Origin: Cryptomeria japonica
Lineage: Eukaryota > Streptophyta > Pinopsida > Cupressales > Cupressaceae
Direction: 5' to 3'
Length of the DNA: 64,000 nucleotides
Assembly (NCBI RefSeq): GCF_030272615.1
Contig: NC_081411.1
Location: 45,089,517 to 45,153,516 of the forward strand
This document shows positions 45,523 through 57,176 of the stretch, in pieces. Below the pieces are notes generated by a model, which was not told the DNA's origin, ran no database searches, and saw only the letters and a list, made by a program, of their open reading frames with translations. The position numbers and the translations under genes were made by a program. Each line of letters opens with the position of its first letter. Position 1 is the first letter of the stretch.

Positions 45523-45632
45523 AGTTTGACATCAATGCTAGCACAAACTTATATTTGCACCAAGGCCATGGATGAGGAAATATAAAAAATAAAAATGAAT
45601 AGAACATGGGAACTAAGTTTCCTCCTGATAAA
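45523..45632 (+). pseudogene. Element G: copia RT fragment, first part
   Basis: The plus frame reads SLTSMLAQTYICTKAMDEEI, a stop, then KIKMNRTWELSFLLI, the N-terminus of a copia RT (compare [21 protein letters not shown] in copia-1). It is cut by copia-2 at 45632 and continues at 54198 with KKLISVK and FTKGNTKRRVQRHKERLVV. E borders it on the left. Confidence 0.7.
45628..45632. repeat. Left target-site duplication of copia-2 (ATAAA)
   Basis: Exactly repeated at 54193-54197. The RT reading frame of G continues across it. Confidence 0.88.
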
Positions 45633-46585
45633 TGTTGGCAATTGATGCTCTATTGGTTAGGTTTCATTATGTTGCCATTGATGGCAACATAAGTTTGGGT
45701 TCCGGCTTCACATGGTGTACTAGCAGGCACTTCACACACTCTACATCGGCATCGGCACTAGCACCGGGAGAATAAAACATTTCTTTAGTCACCAACAATG
45801 CACACTGACATGGTATAGTAAAGGTCATCAGTATTGAAGGCCGACATATCTTGGATCCAACATTGACAACTTGTTTTAATGTTTGTTCATTTATGTTATA
45901 TGGCTGACATGTAATCTGATATTGTATATATCTTTGTAAGCCAACATAAGGCATAAATTTTTATAGGGTGTATAGGGAAGATTGATTAGATCATTTTGAT
46001 ATGATAGATGATGATAGGAATGTGGTATAATGAATATATAAGTATGACATTATGCGAAATATATCAGAGAGACTATTTATGTGAGGAATTTATTGTAAGG
46101 GTTATTCCAGTAAAGGGGTTTAGGGTTTCAACTGGAACAGACAAAGCTTAAACCAGAATCGTATTCTAGCATAGAAGATGCTATCCTAGTAGTTCATCAC
46201 TTCTCTGGATTGTTGTTTGGAATTTTATGTAGTCAGTGAGGCTTCTATTGTGATTGAGCAATGTGCTCTAGGCTGTAATCCTTCTGGCAAGTGCATGCCC
46301 ATCATATATTGTAATAACTCTTCATATGGCTAGTGAATTGATATCGTGGGTCACAAATCCCAGTGTGGTTTTTCCTCATTGAGGTTTTCCATGTATATAT
46401 ATATATGTGTGTGTGTGTGTTATGATTCTCATTTATGTGTTTGTCTTATTGGTTGTTTTACTTCTTTCAATTTTGTTTATACCATTAATACCGATTGGTG
46501 TATGAATGTTTTGTTAAGGATAAAATTTACTATTCTGGTATAAGACTGATTCAAACCCCCCTCTTAGTGTTATTGATTTCCAATA
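45633..46585 (+). repeat. 5' LTR of copia-2
   Basis: Starts TGTTGGCAATTG and ends near CCAATA. Contains an (AT)n(GT)n microsatellite at about 46394-46420. The other LTR at 53259-54192 lacks this microsatellite and ends ATAACA. Confidence 0.88.
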
Positions 46586-46587
46586 AT

Positions 46588-46600
46588 TGGTATCAGAGCC
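46588..46600 (+). other. Primer binding site of copia-2 (tRNA-iMet type)
   Basis: TGGTATCAGAGCC, an exact match to the common plant initiator-Met primer site, 2 bp after the LTR. Confidence 0.9.
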
Positions 46601-46659
46601 TTGTGCCTCAAAGGAAGTTCAACAGCTTGAGGAAGATCCTCAAACCAAAATCATTGAAT

Positions 46660-47667
46660 ATGGCTTTGGAAAAGCATCTTTAGATGGCACTTGAAGATGA
46701 TGATGTTGAAAGATTGAAGAACTTAAAGCTATAAGATGGGTTGAGTTTTGCTAAAGAATTTTTTCTTGTCCTAAAAGAGAGGCTATCATCTATTAAAGCT
46801 AGGAGGAAGGAAATTTTGCAAAATTAGGATGATGAAGAGAAAAATGCACTTAGGGAACAATGTCAGAAATTGAGTCAGGAGAACATGGTTATGAAGAATG
46901 AAATGCATTCTATGACTATGAGGATGTCTAAGGAGATTGAGGATAGAAATAAAAAGGAAGAAAATCTTGTTGTATCCCTGAAGAACAAGTTTGAAGAATG
47001 TGGTAGGTTGGTTCATGAAAATGATATGTTGAGAACTGATTTGGTACAATCCCAAAGCAATGAGCAAGAGCTTGAGAGACAAATGACAATACCGAGAGAT
47101 GATTTAACTGCTGCAAGTGAGTACAAAGAAAAATTCAAGATCAGCTCAGCATAGCTTGATGAGTTACTAAAGAGACAGAGGTAGATTGGAGATTCTAGTG
47201 GACTTGGATCTAAGAAAGGACAGAGTTTTGGTACTTCTAATGAAGATCAAAACCATAAGGCACCGGTAAGGAAATTCAATGCTTATAAATTCAATGGTAG
47301 ATGTTTTGTTTGCAATAGATTTGGACACATGGCAAGGCAATGTAGAAATAGAGCAAATCAGAACCCTGATTCTACTCTCGGTAAATGTTCTAAATGCAAT
47401 TAAATTGGTCATAAGATAGAAGATTGCAGAATGAATGTAAAATGCTATGCTTATGGAAAATTTGCACATATGGCTAATCAGTGCAGGTCAAGAAATTTCA
47501 CCGATTTTAGCAAGGGAATTCAGAAGAACAATGTTACATGTTATGCATGCAATGAAGTTGGACATATTGCTAAGTATTGCAGAAGTAGAAATCCACCGAT
47601 TAGCAATGGAGGATCAAATGAAAAAGGAAAAGAGAAGGTTAACGAAATCCAACAAGATCATACTTAG
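46660..47667 (+). pseudogene. Gag-like protein of copia-2: coiled coil and four zinc knuckles
   Basis: Starts at MALEKHL (46660), stop, MALEDDDVERLKNLK. A Glu/Lys/Met-rich coiled-coil part runs to about 47130 (REQCQKLSQENMVMKNEM, KNKFEECGRLVHENDMLRTDLVQ). Four knuckles follow: CFVCNRFGHMARQC (intact), CSKCN-stop-IGHKIEDC (broken), CYAYGKFAHMANQC (second Cys is Tyr) and CYACNEVGHIAKYC (intact). The copia capsid start seen in copia-1 is absent. Four knuckles are more than the single one usual for copia Gag. It probably binds RNA. Frames change near 47150 and 47430. Confidence 0.75.
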
Positions 47668-47699
47668 AGATAGGTGAGGAAGACTGAAGAGAAATCATC

Positions 47700-49926
47700 A
47701 GATGGGAATGTCCTAGTTACCTATCCGGCAGAAGAGGCTTCACTTCCACCGACAGTGAGCTCATCCGGTAACTAAGGAATATGCCTTAGGGATAGGCAAA
47801 ATTTCATGGAAGATGATGCATATGCCCCTAGAGGATATTCTAGAAGATGTTCCAGATATTGGAGAGGATTATCTGGCATGTATATGTTCAGAGTGAGATT
47901 TGGTATCTTTCATCAGCAGTCATTTATGTCAATGGAAGATTAGGGTATTTCTCTCGATGGATACAATGTCAAATTCACTTCATTGTTAATCACCTTGCTT
48001 TCAAAGAGCGATTCAGAGAGACTAAGTGTGATCAGAGGTTGTTCAAAGGCAATTAGATTTCTTCTTGAGCGACCATAGTGGCATCTGGAAGGATTTGTTG
48101 GAGGTTTTCACCGATAGCGATCTAAAGGTATTTTTCTTGAATCATGGAAGCGAGATCATCTTTTGTTCCAATTTTTGTTGCAAATCCAAGTGTAGTAGAG
48201 GTCAAGGACCTCCCCAGGCCAATTTTCAAATGGTATCCATGTATCGCTACCAAGGAAGATTCGATTGGAGCATTTTATCGCATCCTGAAAGGAGTGGTAT
48301 TTGTAGAGGATGTTAGGGAATGCATCCATTGTCATATAGACGACTTAGGCATTTCAGAGATCAAAGGAATGTATATGAATGAACTCATGGGAGACTCTAG
48401 TAAAATCAAACTAGCATATCAACACATCAAAGATCTAGGGTTCACAGATATTCTAGATATTCCAGAGTTCAAGGATGAAATAGTTAGATATGTACTAAGA
48501 AGAGTACATGGGAAATTCATATGGCTGGATAGACCATATAAAATGACTAAGTAATCCATCTAGGCAATTACTAGCTTGTCATCAGCAAGGCAACATCCAG
48601 ATAAGAAAGTATCTAACAACTTCATGAAGAAGATCGCTGATGCTACATCAGATAAGAGATCAATGAAGGTGAGCACTATCACTGATGCCAGCATCAAGTT
48701 TGGCAGCATGGTTATAGGCTACAAGTTAACTCAATCTAACCGACTGAATTTAGTTTCCAGTTCATGTATTTTGGTTGCATATAAGATGATGAGGGATAAT
48801 ATTAAGTTATATCTTTGTGGCTAGATGCTTGAAGAATTATTGATCAACTTGGGGAAAATTAAAGGTGATAAGAAGGGCACCTTCCAATATGGTAATCTGT
48901 TAGTGTGCTTAATTCTATACTTTTTGAATGATACTCCCAGTTCTGGTAGAAAGTAATGGGCTTTTGACATCTTGGTAGGAAGACAGCTAAACCAATCAAA
49001 TGTTGCACTGGGAAATCTAAGAGATGATAAGATATGTGGTTAATTTAAGGCTTTTAAAAAATCTATGAGGTCTAGGATTAGAATATCTGAGTACATAGTA
49101 GAGAAATACTCTACCGACATATGTTTTATTAAAGCTATGAGATTTCCACAATCCATTTTTTATTCTAATGTATTTTCTAGATTTGATTATGTGTATTTTT
49201 TTCCCATGAACATTTTAAATCACAATCCATGATTCATCATCAAGATGAAAAGAATTCCTTTCATATCTTTGAAATTTTTTTCATCCCGATGATGAATCAT
49301 GGAGTGTGATTCAAAATGTTGATGGGAAAAAAATACACACAATCGAATCCAGAAAAATACATTAGAATATGTTTCATGTTTAAGAAGGATGTGACTCCCA
49401 TGGAGGAAGTCAAGCCCTAGAATATTTGGATAGAGGAAATGGGATATGAGGTAGATGCACAGATTCTTGATGTCTATGTGAAAATGCTAATTGATGTAGA
49501 AATAGATGAGGTAGAGAAGCCCTATGGAACTTCTCAGTAGAAGACTCTTGAGGTTGAAACTAAGTTCAACCGAAAGAAAAGGGAAAAACAAGAAGGAAAG
49601 GCAAGTAAGTTTGTACAGGAGGTTTTAAAGGACATTAAGGAACTCATTGATGTTGTCCCATAGAAAGGAAGAAAGAGGAAGGATCTGGTAGTTCACATTT
49701 AACCTATGATTGCAAATTCTGAGTCTGAAGATAACACACCATTAACTTTCAAAAGGGTTGTGAGGAAGAAACTGGAAGAACCTAAAGTGGAAGCAAAGAA
49801 ACAACCAGTTATGAAGGTCACCATGAAGTTACTAGCAAAAAAGCAGGAACCTAAGGCAACATCCATAGCTACATCTAGTAGTGTCAGAAGGAGGAAGAAG
49901 AGTGACATTGATTTGGTACTAGAGAC
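47700..49926 (+). pseudogene. Unknown long ORF of copia-2, first part
   Basis: Family not recognised. From about 48144: SFVPIFVANPSVVEV, KWYPCIATKEDSIGAF, VEDVRECIHCHIDDLGISEIKGMYMNELMGD, EIVRYVLRRVHGKFIWLDRPYKMTK, ITSLSSARQHPDKKVSNNFM, then GYKLTQSNRLNLVSSSCILVAYKM and LCG, stop, MLEELLINLGKIKGDKKGTFQYGNLLVCLILYFLND. After the foldback repeat the tail (about 49370-49926) is Lys/Glu-rich (RKKREKQEGKASKFVQEVLKDIKELID, FKRVVRKKLEEPKVEAKKQPVM). Same family as the ORF of element E. No enzymatic motif visible. Confidence 0.6.
49163..49369. repeat. Foldback (inverted repeat) insertion in the copia-2 ORF
   Basis: Arms of about 80 bp (49163-49241 and 49288-49369) are near-complementary around a spacer of about 46 bp. 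The left arm contains TTTTTTTCCCATGAACATTT, the right arm the complement with a few mismatches. It resembles a small foldback or MITE-like element, or a local inverted duplication. A target duplication is not evident. Confidence 0.75.
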
Positions 49927-51335
49927 TGTTGGCATATGATGAACCGGTGTGATGATAATGTATGTTGTCATTGATGTTAATGAGTGCAGGTGAACTGGTA
50001 TGAAGATTGGAATAAGTTGTTATTGATCTTCAAATAGGAGAACCGGTATGAAGGGATGAAGTGGACTGGTGTCAGGGTTTCACTGAGTGTGACTACCAGT
50101 TGGTAGTCTCAGCTCTAGGGTTTCTAGTTTGGCAATCTAGCTTGTGCGATGCAACCAGTGAAATTATATGATGAGTTAGCTAAGAGATAAGGATGAGATC
50201 AAGATGCCACATCAATTTTGTGCACGTGAAGGATTTCCTTGAGGATTTTGCATGTAAAGATCGATTGCATTAAATGTCTACCTTGAGAATGAACATTCTT
50301 CTTAGCAGTATGTGAAGAAAGCATGATGGGCTATTGATTTCCATATGCGGTGAAGAATGGATGATGTAGAATGACTTGTGATCTGTTTGAGATTGTTTTA
50401 TTCTATGCAAAGTGTTTGAGTGGTCAGGATTGGACCACTTGTAATTGTAAACCTAAAATGTTTAGGGTTTACGGTTTATGCTACCAACCTAATTTTTGTC
50501 TATAAGGTCGATGATGTTTGTTATTATTTGTGTTGGAAAATGTTGTGTTTGTATCCGAGTGTTGAGATACTTGCCAGACCAGTGAGTGGAAAATTGTAGA
50601 GTGTGATTGTAGAGTAGAGGAGCTAAAACGGATATGCCTTACCATGTAGTGTTGTTATTAGATCAGAGATTTACCTATTGTCTTCTAACTATTTGAATAG
50701 GAGGAAAATCCCTTTACCGGGTAGCTTTAACAGGCTTATTGAAAATCCTCTAACCAGGTGACTCAAGATCATTGAGTTCTTCAAATCCTCTAGTAAGGTA
50801 ACCTTTAACAGGGTTTCAACCTTTAACAGGGTATATGGCCATCCCTTAACTAGGTGATCTTTAACAAGATCGGTTCCTAACAAAACCTTATTATAAAGTC
50901 TTTAACCGAACTAGGCTCCTAATAGAGCAAGCTTCTAAAGAGTTCAAAAACAAGCTTGTGGGTATTCATCCCCACCATGGTTTTTCCCATTTGGGTTTCC
51001 ACGTGAAAAATCTGTGTCATGAGTTGTGCATTTTTCATGTGATGATTGAGTAGACTTTGTTTAGGTGAATATGCATGCAAAGATAATGGTTATGGTATTA
51101 CAGATACAACACATGCATGAGTATATTGGTGAAGTAGTTATCAAGAGTTGAAAGTTATTTGCAGTATTCAGTTTTACTGGTTTAGCTGTCTGAAGTCTTA
51201 CTATGTTTAACTGGTATTACCATGGTTAAGTTCAGTGATGAAGACAATCGGTTAGCATTGTTTTAACTTGATAAGTTGTTGAGAAGTTTTTGTATGTACT
51301 GATTCACCCCCCCCTCTCAATACTGACTAGGGTAT
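49927..51335 (+). mobile_element. Probable solo LTR of a copia element inside copia-2
   Basis: Starts TGTTGGCATATGATGAACC, contains CCACCATGGTTTTTCCCATT plus GGGTTTCCACGTG, and ends near CACCCCCCCCTCTCAATACTGA, like the ends of the copia-2 LTRs. The unknown ORF reads on after it (VFVVHHYSSKIGNVTIIPP). Internally, short words CTTTAACAGGGT/CTAACCAGGTGA repeat at about 50710-50900. The right end and duplication could not be fixed. Confidence 0.6.
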
Positions 51336-53095
51336 TTGTTGTTCACCATTATTCATCAAAGATTGGTAATGTGACTATTATACCACCTATGACTTGTGTT
51401 GAAATTCTTGATGAAATTACTAAGGATGGGATGTTGAAAAATGTTAAGTATTATTATGATACATTAGAATTTGATAACAAAGAGAAGTATAGGAAGCAAT
51501 TCTATTGTATTTGGATATCTATAATAAAGCATTAATAGAGAGAAAATCAAATACCAACTGAGTTATATAACTTGCTAGATGCTAGAAGGTTATCTGCAAT
51601 GCAAGATGACAAACACATTAAAATGCAAGAACTTTTAGCTATCTATGCTAGCATAAATCCAAATGAAATGGATAAGATAATTGAGGCTACAGATAACAAG
51701 GTATTCAATAGCAAACATAAAATAACTAGCCTGATGTTAGGAAGGATGAACAAAGTAATAAAAGAAACACATAAGGCTTGGATCAAATTTTTGGGAGAAC
51801 ACAGAGGATTCTTTACTTCACCTAAGACAAAGACAAATACTGTAGATACACCAGATAAAGGGAAAGGTAAAGGGAGCATGGATAATCCACCCTCAGTTTT
51901 GAAGAATATCAAGATAGTAGAAATTGAGCCACCAGCAAATGTACAAACAAATACTGAGACACTGGTTACTACTAAGAACATTGTACAAGGTACTAACATT
52001 AAGGAAAATTTTCCTTTGGATACTAATGTACTGGTTGAGGATATTGTTCCTAGAGTGGAACCGACAGTTGCATAGCTTGCACCAAGTGGAGAAGCCACTA
52101 GTGCAAGTGAGGGGGTAATAAAGGACAAATCATCAGAGAGAACAAGGGGATCTGGTAGGGAATTAGTTGCTAGCACATCATTATTGACAATTGACACTTC
52201 TCTAGTGGAAAATAAAACCATCATAAAGATGAATCCCACAGAACTAATGATGATGGCTACTCAAAAACTGATGAAGGAGGGAACCACAGACAAAGGGATT
52301 ATAGATCAATCCATAATTGTTTTGCATAGATTGGTCCCAGAGTGTAAGATTGAAAATGAAGCGAGCCCTTCTGGCAAGCTTAAGGTAATCACTGAGCACA
52401 TATCAAAAGACTTTCAACTGTTACAATAGATCTCTAACTAGCAAGCACTTAAAAAATTTACTTTGGCTAAGAGAGCCGCCTTTGATTAGATCATTGAGAG
52501 AGAAAACAAAAAGATTGAGGAGAAGCTAATTTTGATAGAAAATTATTTGAAACAATATACTAATATATATAGGCTATGTTGCAATATTGAGATACTTACA
52601 ACAAATGTAGCTAAAAAGATAAAAGAGATACAGGAGAAAATTGCTAGTATTGTTCTCTTTTGATGGACTAATTTCACTGACAACATCTATTGATGGACAA
52701 ATTTTGACTTTGGAGAACTAGATTTATGCTCTTGAAAAGGAAAGAGATAAGATCAATTAGAGAGCCAAAAGTCTGAGAGGTTTGGTGATTCCAAGATTGG
52801 ATTCACTTTGTGTACATAAGAAGGAATGCATGGATATGCTGGGAAAGCCCTCACCAATAGAAGTTAATAAGAAAGAATCACTTGCATATTTACCTTGTGG
52901 ACTTGTATCTATCTCCAACACATTCAAAACTGATTGGGATACTTATATGGAGTTATTGGAGAAGGCTTATCATGAAACTGGTCAAGCTCCAGTAAGACAT
53001 TCTTTTTGGAGGTATTTAGTGTACTGTTCTTATTCTTTAACATTTTTTGGGGTATTGACGTCAAAGTGGGAGTAGTATACATGTCAAAAAGAATG
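51336..53095 (+). pseudogene. Unknown long ORF of copia-2, second part
   Basis: Continues after the solo LTR: IGNVTIIPPMTCVEILDEITKDGM, YYDTLEFDNKEKYRKQFYCIW, then MLDARRLSAMQDDKHIKMQELLAIYASINPNEMDKI, MLGRMNKVIKETHKAWIKFLGEHRGFF, a Thr/Pro-rich low-complexity part, a coiled-coil-like stretch (ERENKKIEEKLILIENYLKQY, KKIKEIQEKIASI) and PRLDSLCVHKKECMDMLGKPSPIEVNKKESLAYLPCGL to YHETGQAPVRHSFWRYL. Stops at about 51533, 52073, 52427 and others. With the first part the product would exceed 1000 residues. Family unknown. Confidence 0.55.
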
Positions 53096-53243
53096 AAGAG
53101 TTGCATACATTAGGGGGACTTATAGAGTTTTTGGACTTTTTTGAGATATGGAGCATTTTGCATATTCAACTTAGGGGGAGCAGGGCAGGATGAAACTAGC
53201 AGTTGAAACCATGACCATTTTTCACATGATTGTTGCCATCAAT

Positions 53244-53258
53244 GCCAAAGGGGGAGAT
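53244..53258 (+). other. Polypurine tract of copia-2
   Basis: GCCAAAGGGGGAGAT immediately before TGTTGG, identical to the copia-1 tract. Confidence 0.9.
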
Positions 53259-54192
53259 TGTTGGCAATTGAAACTCTATTGGTTAGGTTTCATTATGTTG
53301 TCATTGATGGCAACATGATTTTGGGTTCCAACTTCATATGGTGTACCAACAATCACTTCACAGACTCTACACCGGCATCAGCACTGATAGGATAAAAGAT
53401 TTCTTTAATCACCAGCAATGTAGACCGACATGGTATAGTAAAGGTTTTCAGTATTGGAGGCTGACACATTTTGGATCTGGCATCAAGAAATTTTTTAAAG
53501 GATTATTCATTTATGTTATATGGCCAACATGTAATTGGATATTGTATATATCTTTGTAACCCGACATAAGGCATAAATTTGTATAGGGTATATAGGGCAG
53601 ATTGATTAGATCATTTTGATATGATAGATGATGGTAGGAATGTGATGTAATGGATATGTAAACATGACATGATGTGAAATATATCAAAGAGACTATGTAT
53701 GTGAGGAATTTATTGTAAGGGTTATTCTGGTAAATTGGTTTAGGGTTTCAACCAGAATAGACAAAGCTTATACCAAAACTATATTTTAGCATAGAAGATG
53801 CTATCCTAGCCGTTCAACACTTCTCCAGATTATTGTTTAGAATTTTATGTAGTCAGTGAGGCTCCTATTGTGATTGAGCAATCTTCTCTAGGCTATAAGC
53901 CTTCTTGCAAGTATAGGCCCATCATATATTCTAATATCTCTTCATATGGCTAGTGAATTGATATTGTGGGTCACAAAGCCCACCATGGTTTTTCCTCATT
54001 GAGGTTATCCATGCATAAATCTGTGTGTTATGATTCTCATTTATGTGTTTGTCTTATTGGTTTCTTTACTTCTTTCAATTCTCTTTATACTAGTATACCG
54101 GTTGGTGTATGAATGTTTTGTTAAGGCTAAAATCTACTATTCTAGTATAACACTGATTCACCCCCCTGCCACCCCCTCTCAGTGTTATAACA
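53259..54192 (+). repeat. 3' LTR of copia-2
   Basis: Starts TGTTGGCAATTG, ends ATAACA, followed by ATAAA (54193-54197), the right target duplication. Confidence 0.88.
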
Positions 54193-55500
54193 ATAAAAAA
54201 CTTATTAGTGTGAAGTGAGCCTATTTCACCAAGGGTAATACAAAAAGAAGAGTACAGAGGCATAAGGAAAGGTTGGTTGTTTAGGGATACAAACAATAGT
54301 TTGGAAAGAAATTACGATGATATGTACATGCTTTAATTGCAAGGATAGAAACTATTCATGTAGTCTTAGCAGTAGTCCAACACAAGTGGAAGGTGTTTCA
54401 AATAGATGCAGTGTCTTCCTTCTTAACAAAAGTGTTGAGACATAAAGTGTATATAAAGCAACCACCTAGTTACGAAATTCCTTGGCTATAAAACAATCCA
54501 TTCATGGACTAAATCAAGAAACAAAGTCATGGTATCTAGAAGAATAGACTCATATTTATTGGGAAATGGCATTAGAAAAATTAATGGTGAGCCCACTATA
54601 TTCTTCAAGTCAAATGATGGTTATATTTTGGTTGTTGTTTTGTACATAAATATCTTAGTTTCCATGAGAAATGATAATTTATTCATTGTTGATATTAAGG
54701 AGGCCTTCAAAAGAGTGTTTGAGATAACATATTTAAGTCCCTTAAGATATTTTCTAGGCATATAAGTAATTAAAATGAACCATGCCATATTTATGTCTCA
54801 AAAATAACATGCAACAAAAATATTGAAAAGGTTAGAATGCAAAAAAAAATATCCCATGAACACCAATAACCATAGGTCTAAAGTTAAGAAAGGAAGATTG
54901 CATCACTAGTGTGGCTCCAACTATGTATATAATTCAATTATAATTTTAATGTATTTGATAGTAATTAGGCCTAATATAATTCATGTTGTAAAATTGATTT
55001 CTAGATTTATGGAGAGTCTAACAAACACACATTGGCAAGTAGGTAAGAGAATCTTAAGGTATGTGAATGGCACCAAGGTGCATGGTATCTTGTATACTAC
55101 AATAAATAAGTTTGGGCTACTTGGATATACAAATAATGATTGGGTAGAAAGTATAGATGATAGGAAAAGTACATCGAGATATATTCCACTTGGGATTGAG
55201 AGCTATTTCATGAGATTCTAACAAACAACATGGAGTTTCACTTTCCATAAATAAAGCTAACTATATAACATCAAATGCAACAATTCAAGTTATTTGGATA
55301 AGGATAATTGTAGGTAATTTGAAGGAAGAACAAGACAATGGTACTCATATATTTTGTGACAATGTATCCTTAATAGCTTTACAAAGAATCTAATCTGCCC
55401 AGCACATTGAGATATAATTCTTTCATGGACATAAGAAGAATATTGAGATATCATTTCATAAGGGGGTTTGTAAAAAATAGTGAGATCAAAGTTAAGGTAG
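54193..55500 (+). pseudogene. Element G: copia RT-RNase H, second part (with right duplication of copia-2 at 54193-54197)
   Basis: Continues the frame cut at 45632. Motifs: VVLAVVQHKWKVFQIDAVSSFL (copia palm, Asp kept), VYIKQPPSYEI, GYILVVVLYINILVS (the YVDD-type box degraded), LSPLRYFLGI, then RNase H IDDRKSTSRYIPLG. Many frameshifts. This is the oldest layer of the nest. The window holds no Gag or integrase of G. Confidence 0.75.
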
Positions 55501-56771
55501 CTCTTAGCAGAAAAATCTAGATATTTTTACAAGGACACTTACTAGAGAGTTTTGAACACCTAAGAATTAGTTTGTGAATCATGGATATAGTTGAAAATTT
55601 AGAATGGAACATGTCTAGAATTAAGGGAGAATTTTGGAATTCAATTCTTTTGATCTAGTTAGACATCTACTTATCTAAGAGGAGTCATTGAATATCTTCT
55701 TGAGATATATATGATCTAGTCCCCCTGACATAGTAGTGAAAAATTAATTCATTGGTATTGAACTAAATGAAAATAGGTAAATTTTTTAATTTGAAATTTA
55801 GCAAGGGAATGTTTGAGTTAAAATTTAGTAAAAAGAGAAGAATGTTGAGAACAACAATTAGTTGGAGTTTTCAGAGTTGCAATTGAGCTTTGTTAGTAGA
55901 GAAAAGATGAAAGGAATGTTGCAAAAACAATAGAGTTTGTGAATGTGGACAAAAGAACAAAAAATGTAGCAACAAGTAACTCTAGATGAATAGAACATGG
56001 AAATCAGTGAAGTTCTAGATGGTTGCAAAAAGTTCAAGATGTTGCTGCAGTTCCAGATTGTTGTAGAGGTTTTAGTTTGTAATATTAGTGTAATATGAAT
56101 TTGAAATATTGTGTAAATTTATTTATGATTAATAAAAAAATTATAATTTCCCTCTAGCTATCTATATGGTTTGTGTTTTGTTTGTATTGCCAACTGCTTC
56201 GCAACTATAGTAGCACCTCTATGTATGTTTTGGATATTAGTACTAGAAAAAATGAGGTTGTCTATATATTCATTACATTTACAATGACATGTTTGATCCG
56301 AATTATGGATTCAGATGACAACACCTGAGTGAGAACCTGCGGTATTGTAAATTTTGTTACAAGAACCAGAAATCATAGAATTGAAGCAAGCCAAAAAAAA
56401 ATAATCTATTTCATTTGAAAACCCAACATATAGAAGTTCATGAGATTCCAAGAGTCACAAAAACCTCTTGAGAATCAAAGTCCAACAGTCACATTTGTTC
56501 ATTACATAATAAAATCTAAAAACTACCAAATTTTCAAAAAACTATATGAAATTTTATCCTAACTTCAACTAGACATAACTTTTTGCTCGAGACTCAAAAT
56601 TATGAGCCGTTGATCTCATTGGAAAGGTCTCCAAGAGTTGTAGACACAAATTTGAAAGAAGATATGCAAGCTATTCTTGCTTGCCACTTTCAAGGGCTAA
56701 AAATGCCCTTAAGACCTTCAAAAATGCAAATTACTAACATATAGACAAACTAAAGTAAAAAAAAATATAAT
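55501..56771. other. 3' region of G and undefined sequence
   Basis: A purine tract AATTAAGGGAGAATTTTGG at about 55620-55638 may be the polypurine tract of G, with LTR-like sequence to about 56250; the LTR limits are not defined. From about 56340 the sequence probably belongs to the 3' region of F. No gene seen. Confidence 0.4.
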
Positions 56772-57176
56772 TCAAATTTTCTTTTGATCATTACTTCTCC
56801 CCTGGAAAGAAATGGGCCCCATTGCATCAACACTTTGAATGAGATGAGGAAAACGTTCTTGAAGCTGCTCTTTTGTAAACCACTTTCCTTGTTGAGCAAT
56901 CTGCCCTACTCGAACCACTTTGTACAAGGAAATTTGTTTTTGTTTGAGTGTTTTCACCATGGTGTCCACAATCTGATCGCATTGGAATGGAGTAGTTGTA
57001 TTTGGATTCAATTCTATAGTGGAAATTGTTTCTGCCACATCTGCAACATCTAATAGTGGAGGAAAATATGGCTTCAAGAGGTCCACATTGAAGACTAGAT
57101 GAAGACCCAGAAATGGAGGTAAATTAAGCTCAAAAGCATTATCACCAACTTCCTTGATGATGGTGTATGGCCCATT
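56772..57176 (-). pseudogene. Element F: integrase C-terminus of another Ty3/gypsy element
   Basis: Minus frame NGPYTIIKEVGDNAFELNLPPFLGLHLVFNVDLLKPYFPPLLD is the GPY/F-type end of a chromovirus-like integrase. It is followed by LYKVVRVGQIAQQGKWFTKEQLQERFPHLI, at the place of a chromodomain but without a convincing chromodomain. It differs from the Tat-type elements. It is cut at 57176 by the LTR of element C, so the longer open frame continuing into that LTR is a chance fusion. Stop at 56772. Confidence 0.72.

Larger units (their letters stand above)
45633..54192 (+). mobile_element. copia-2: non-autonomous copia-type element with Gag-like knuckles and a long unknown ORF
   Basis: 8560 bp with LTRs of about 953 and 934 bp, an iMet primer site, a polypurine tract and perfect ATAAA duplications. 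Between the LTRs I find a coiled-coil plus four-knuckle protein and a long unknown reading frame, but no protease, RT, RNase H or integrase motifs. It would therefore depend on enzymes from another element. LTR ends and polypurine tract resemble copia-1, a possible type of helper. A solo LTR and a foldback repeat interrupt it. Confidence 0.88.
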
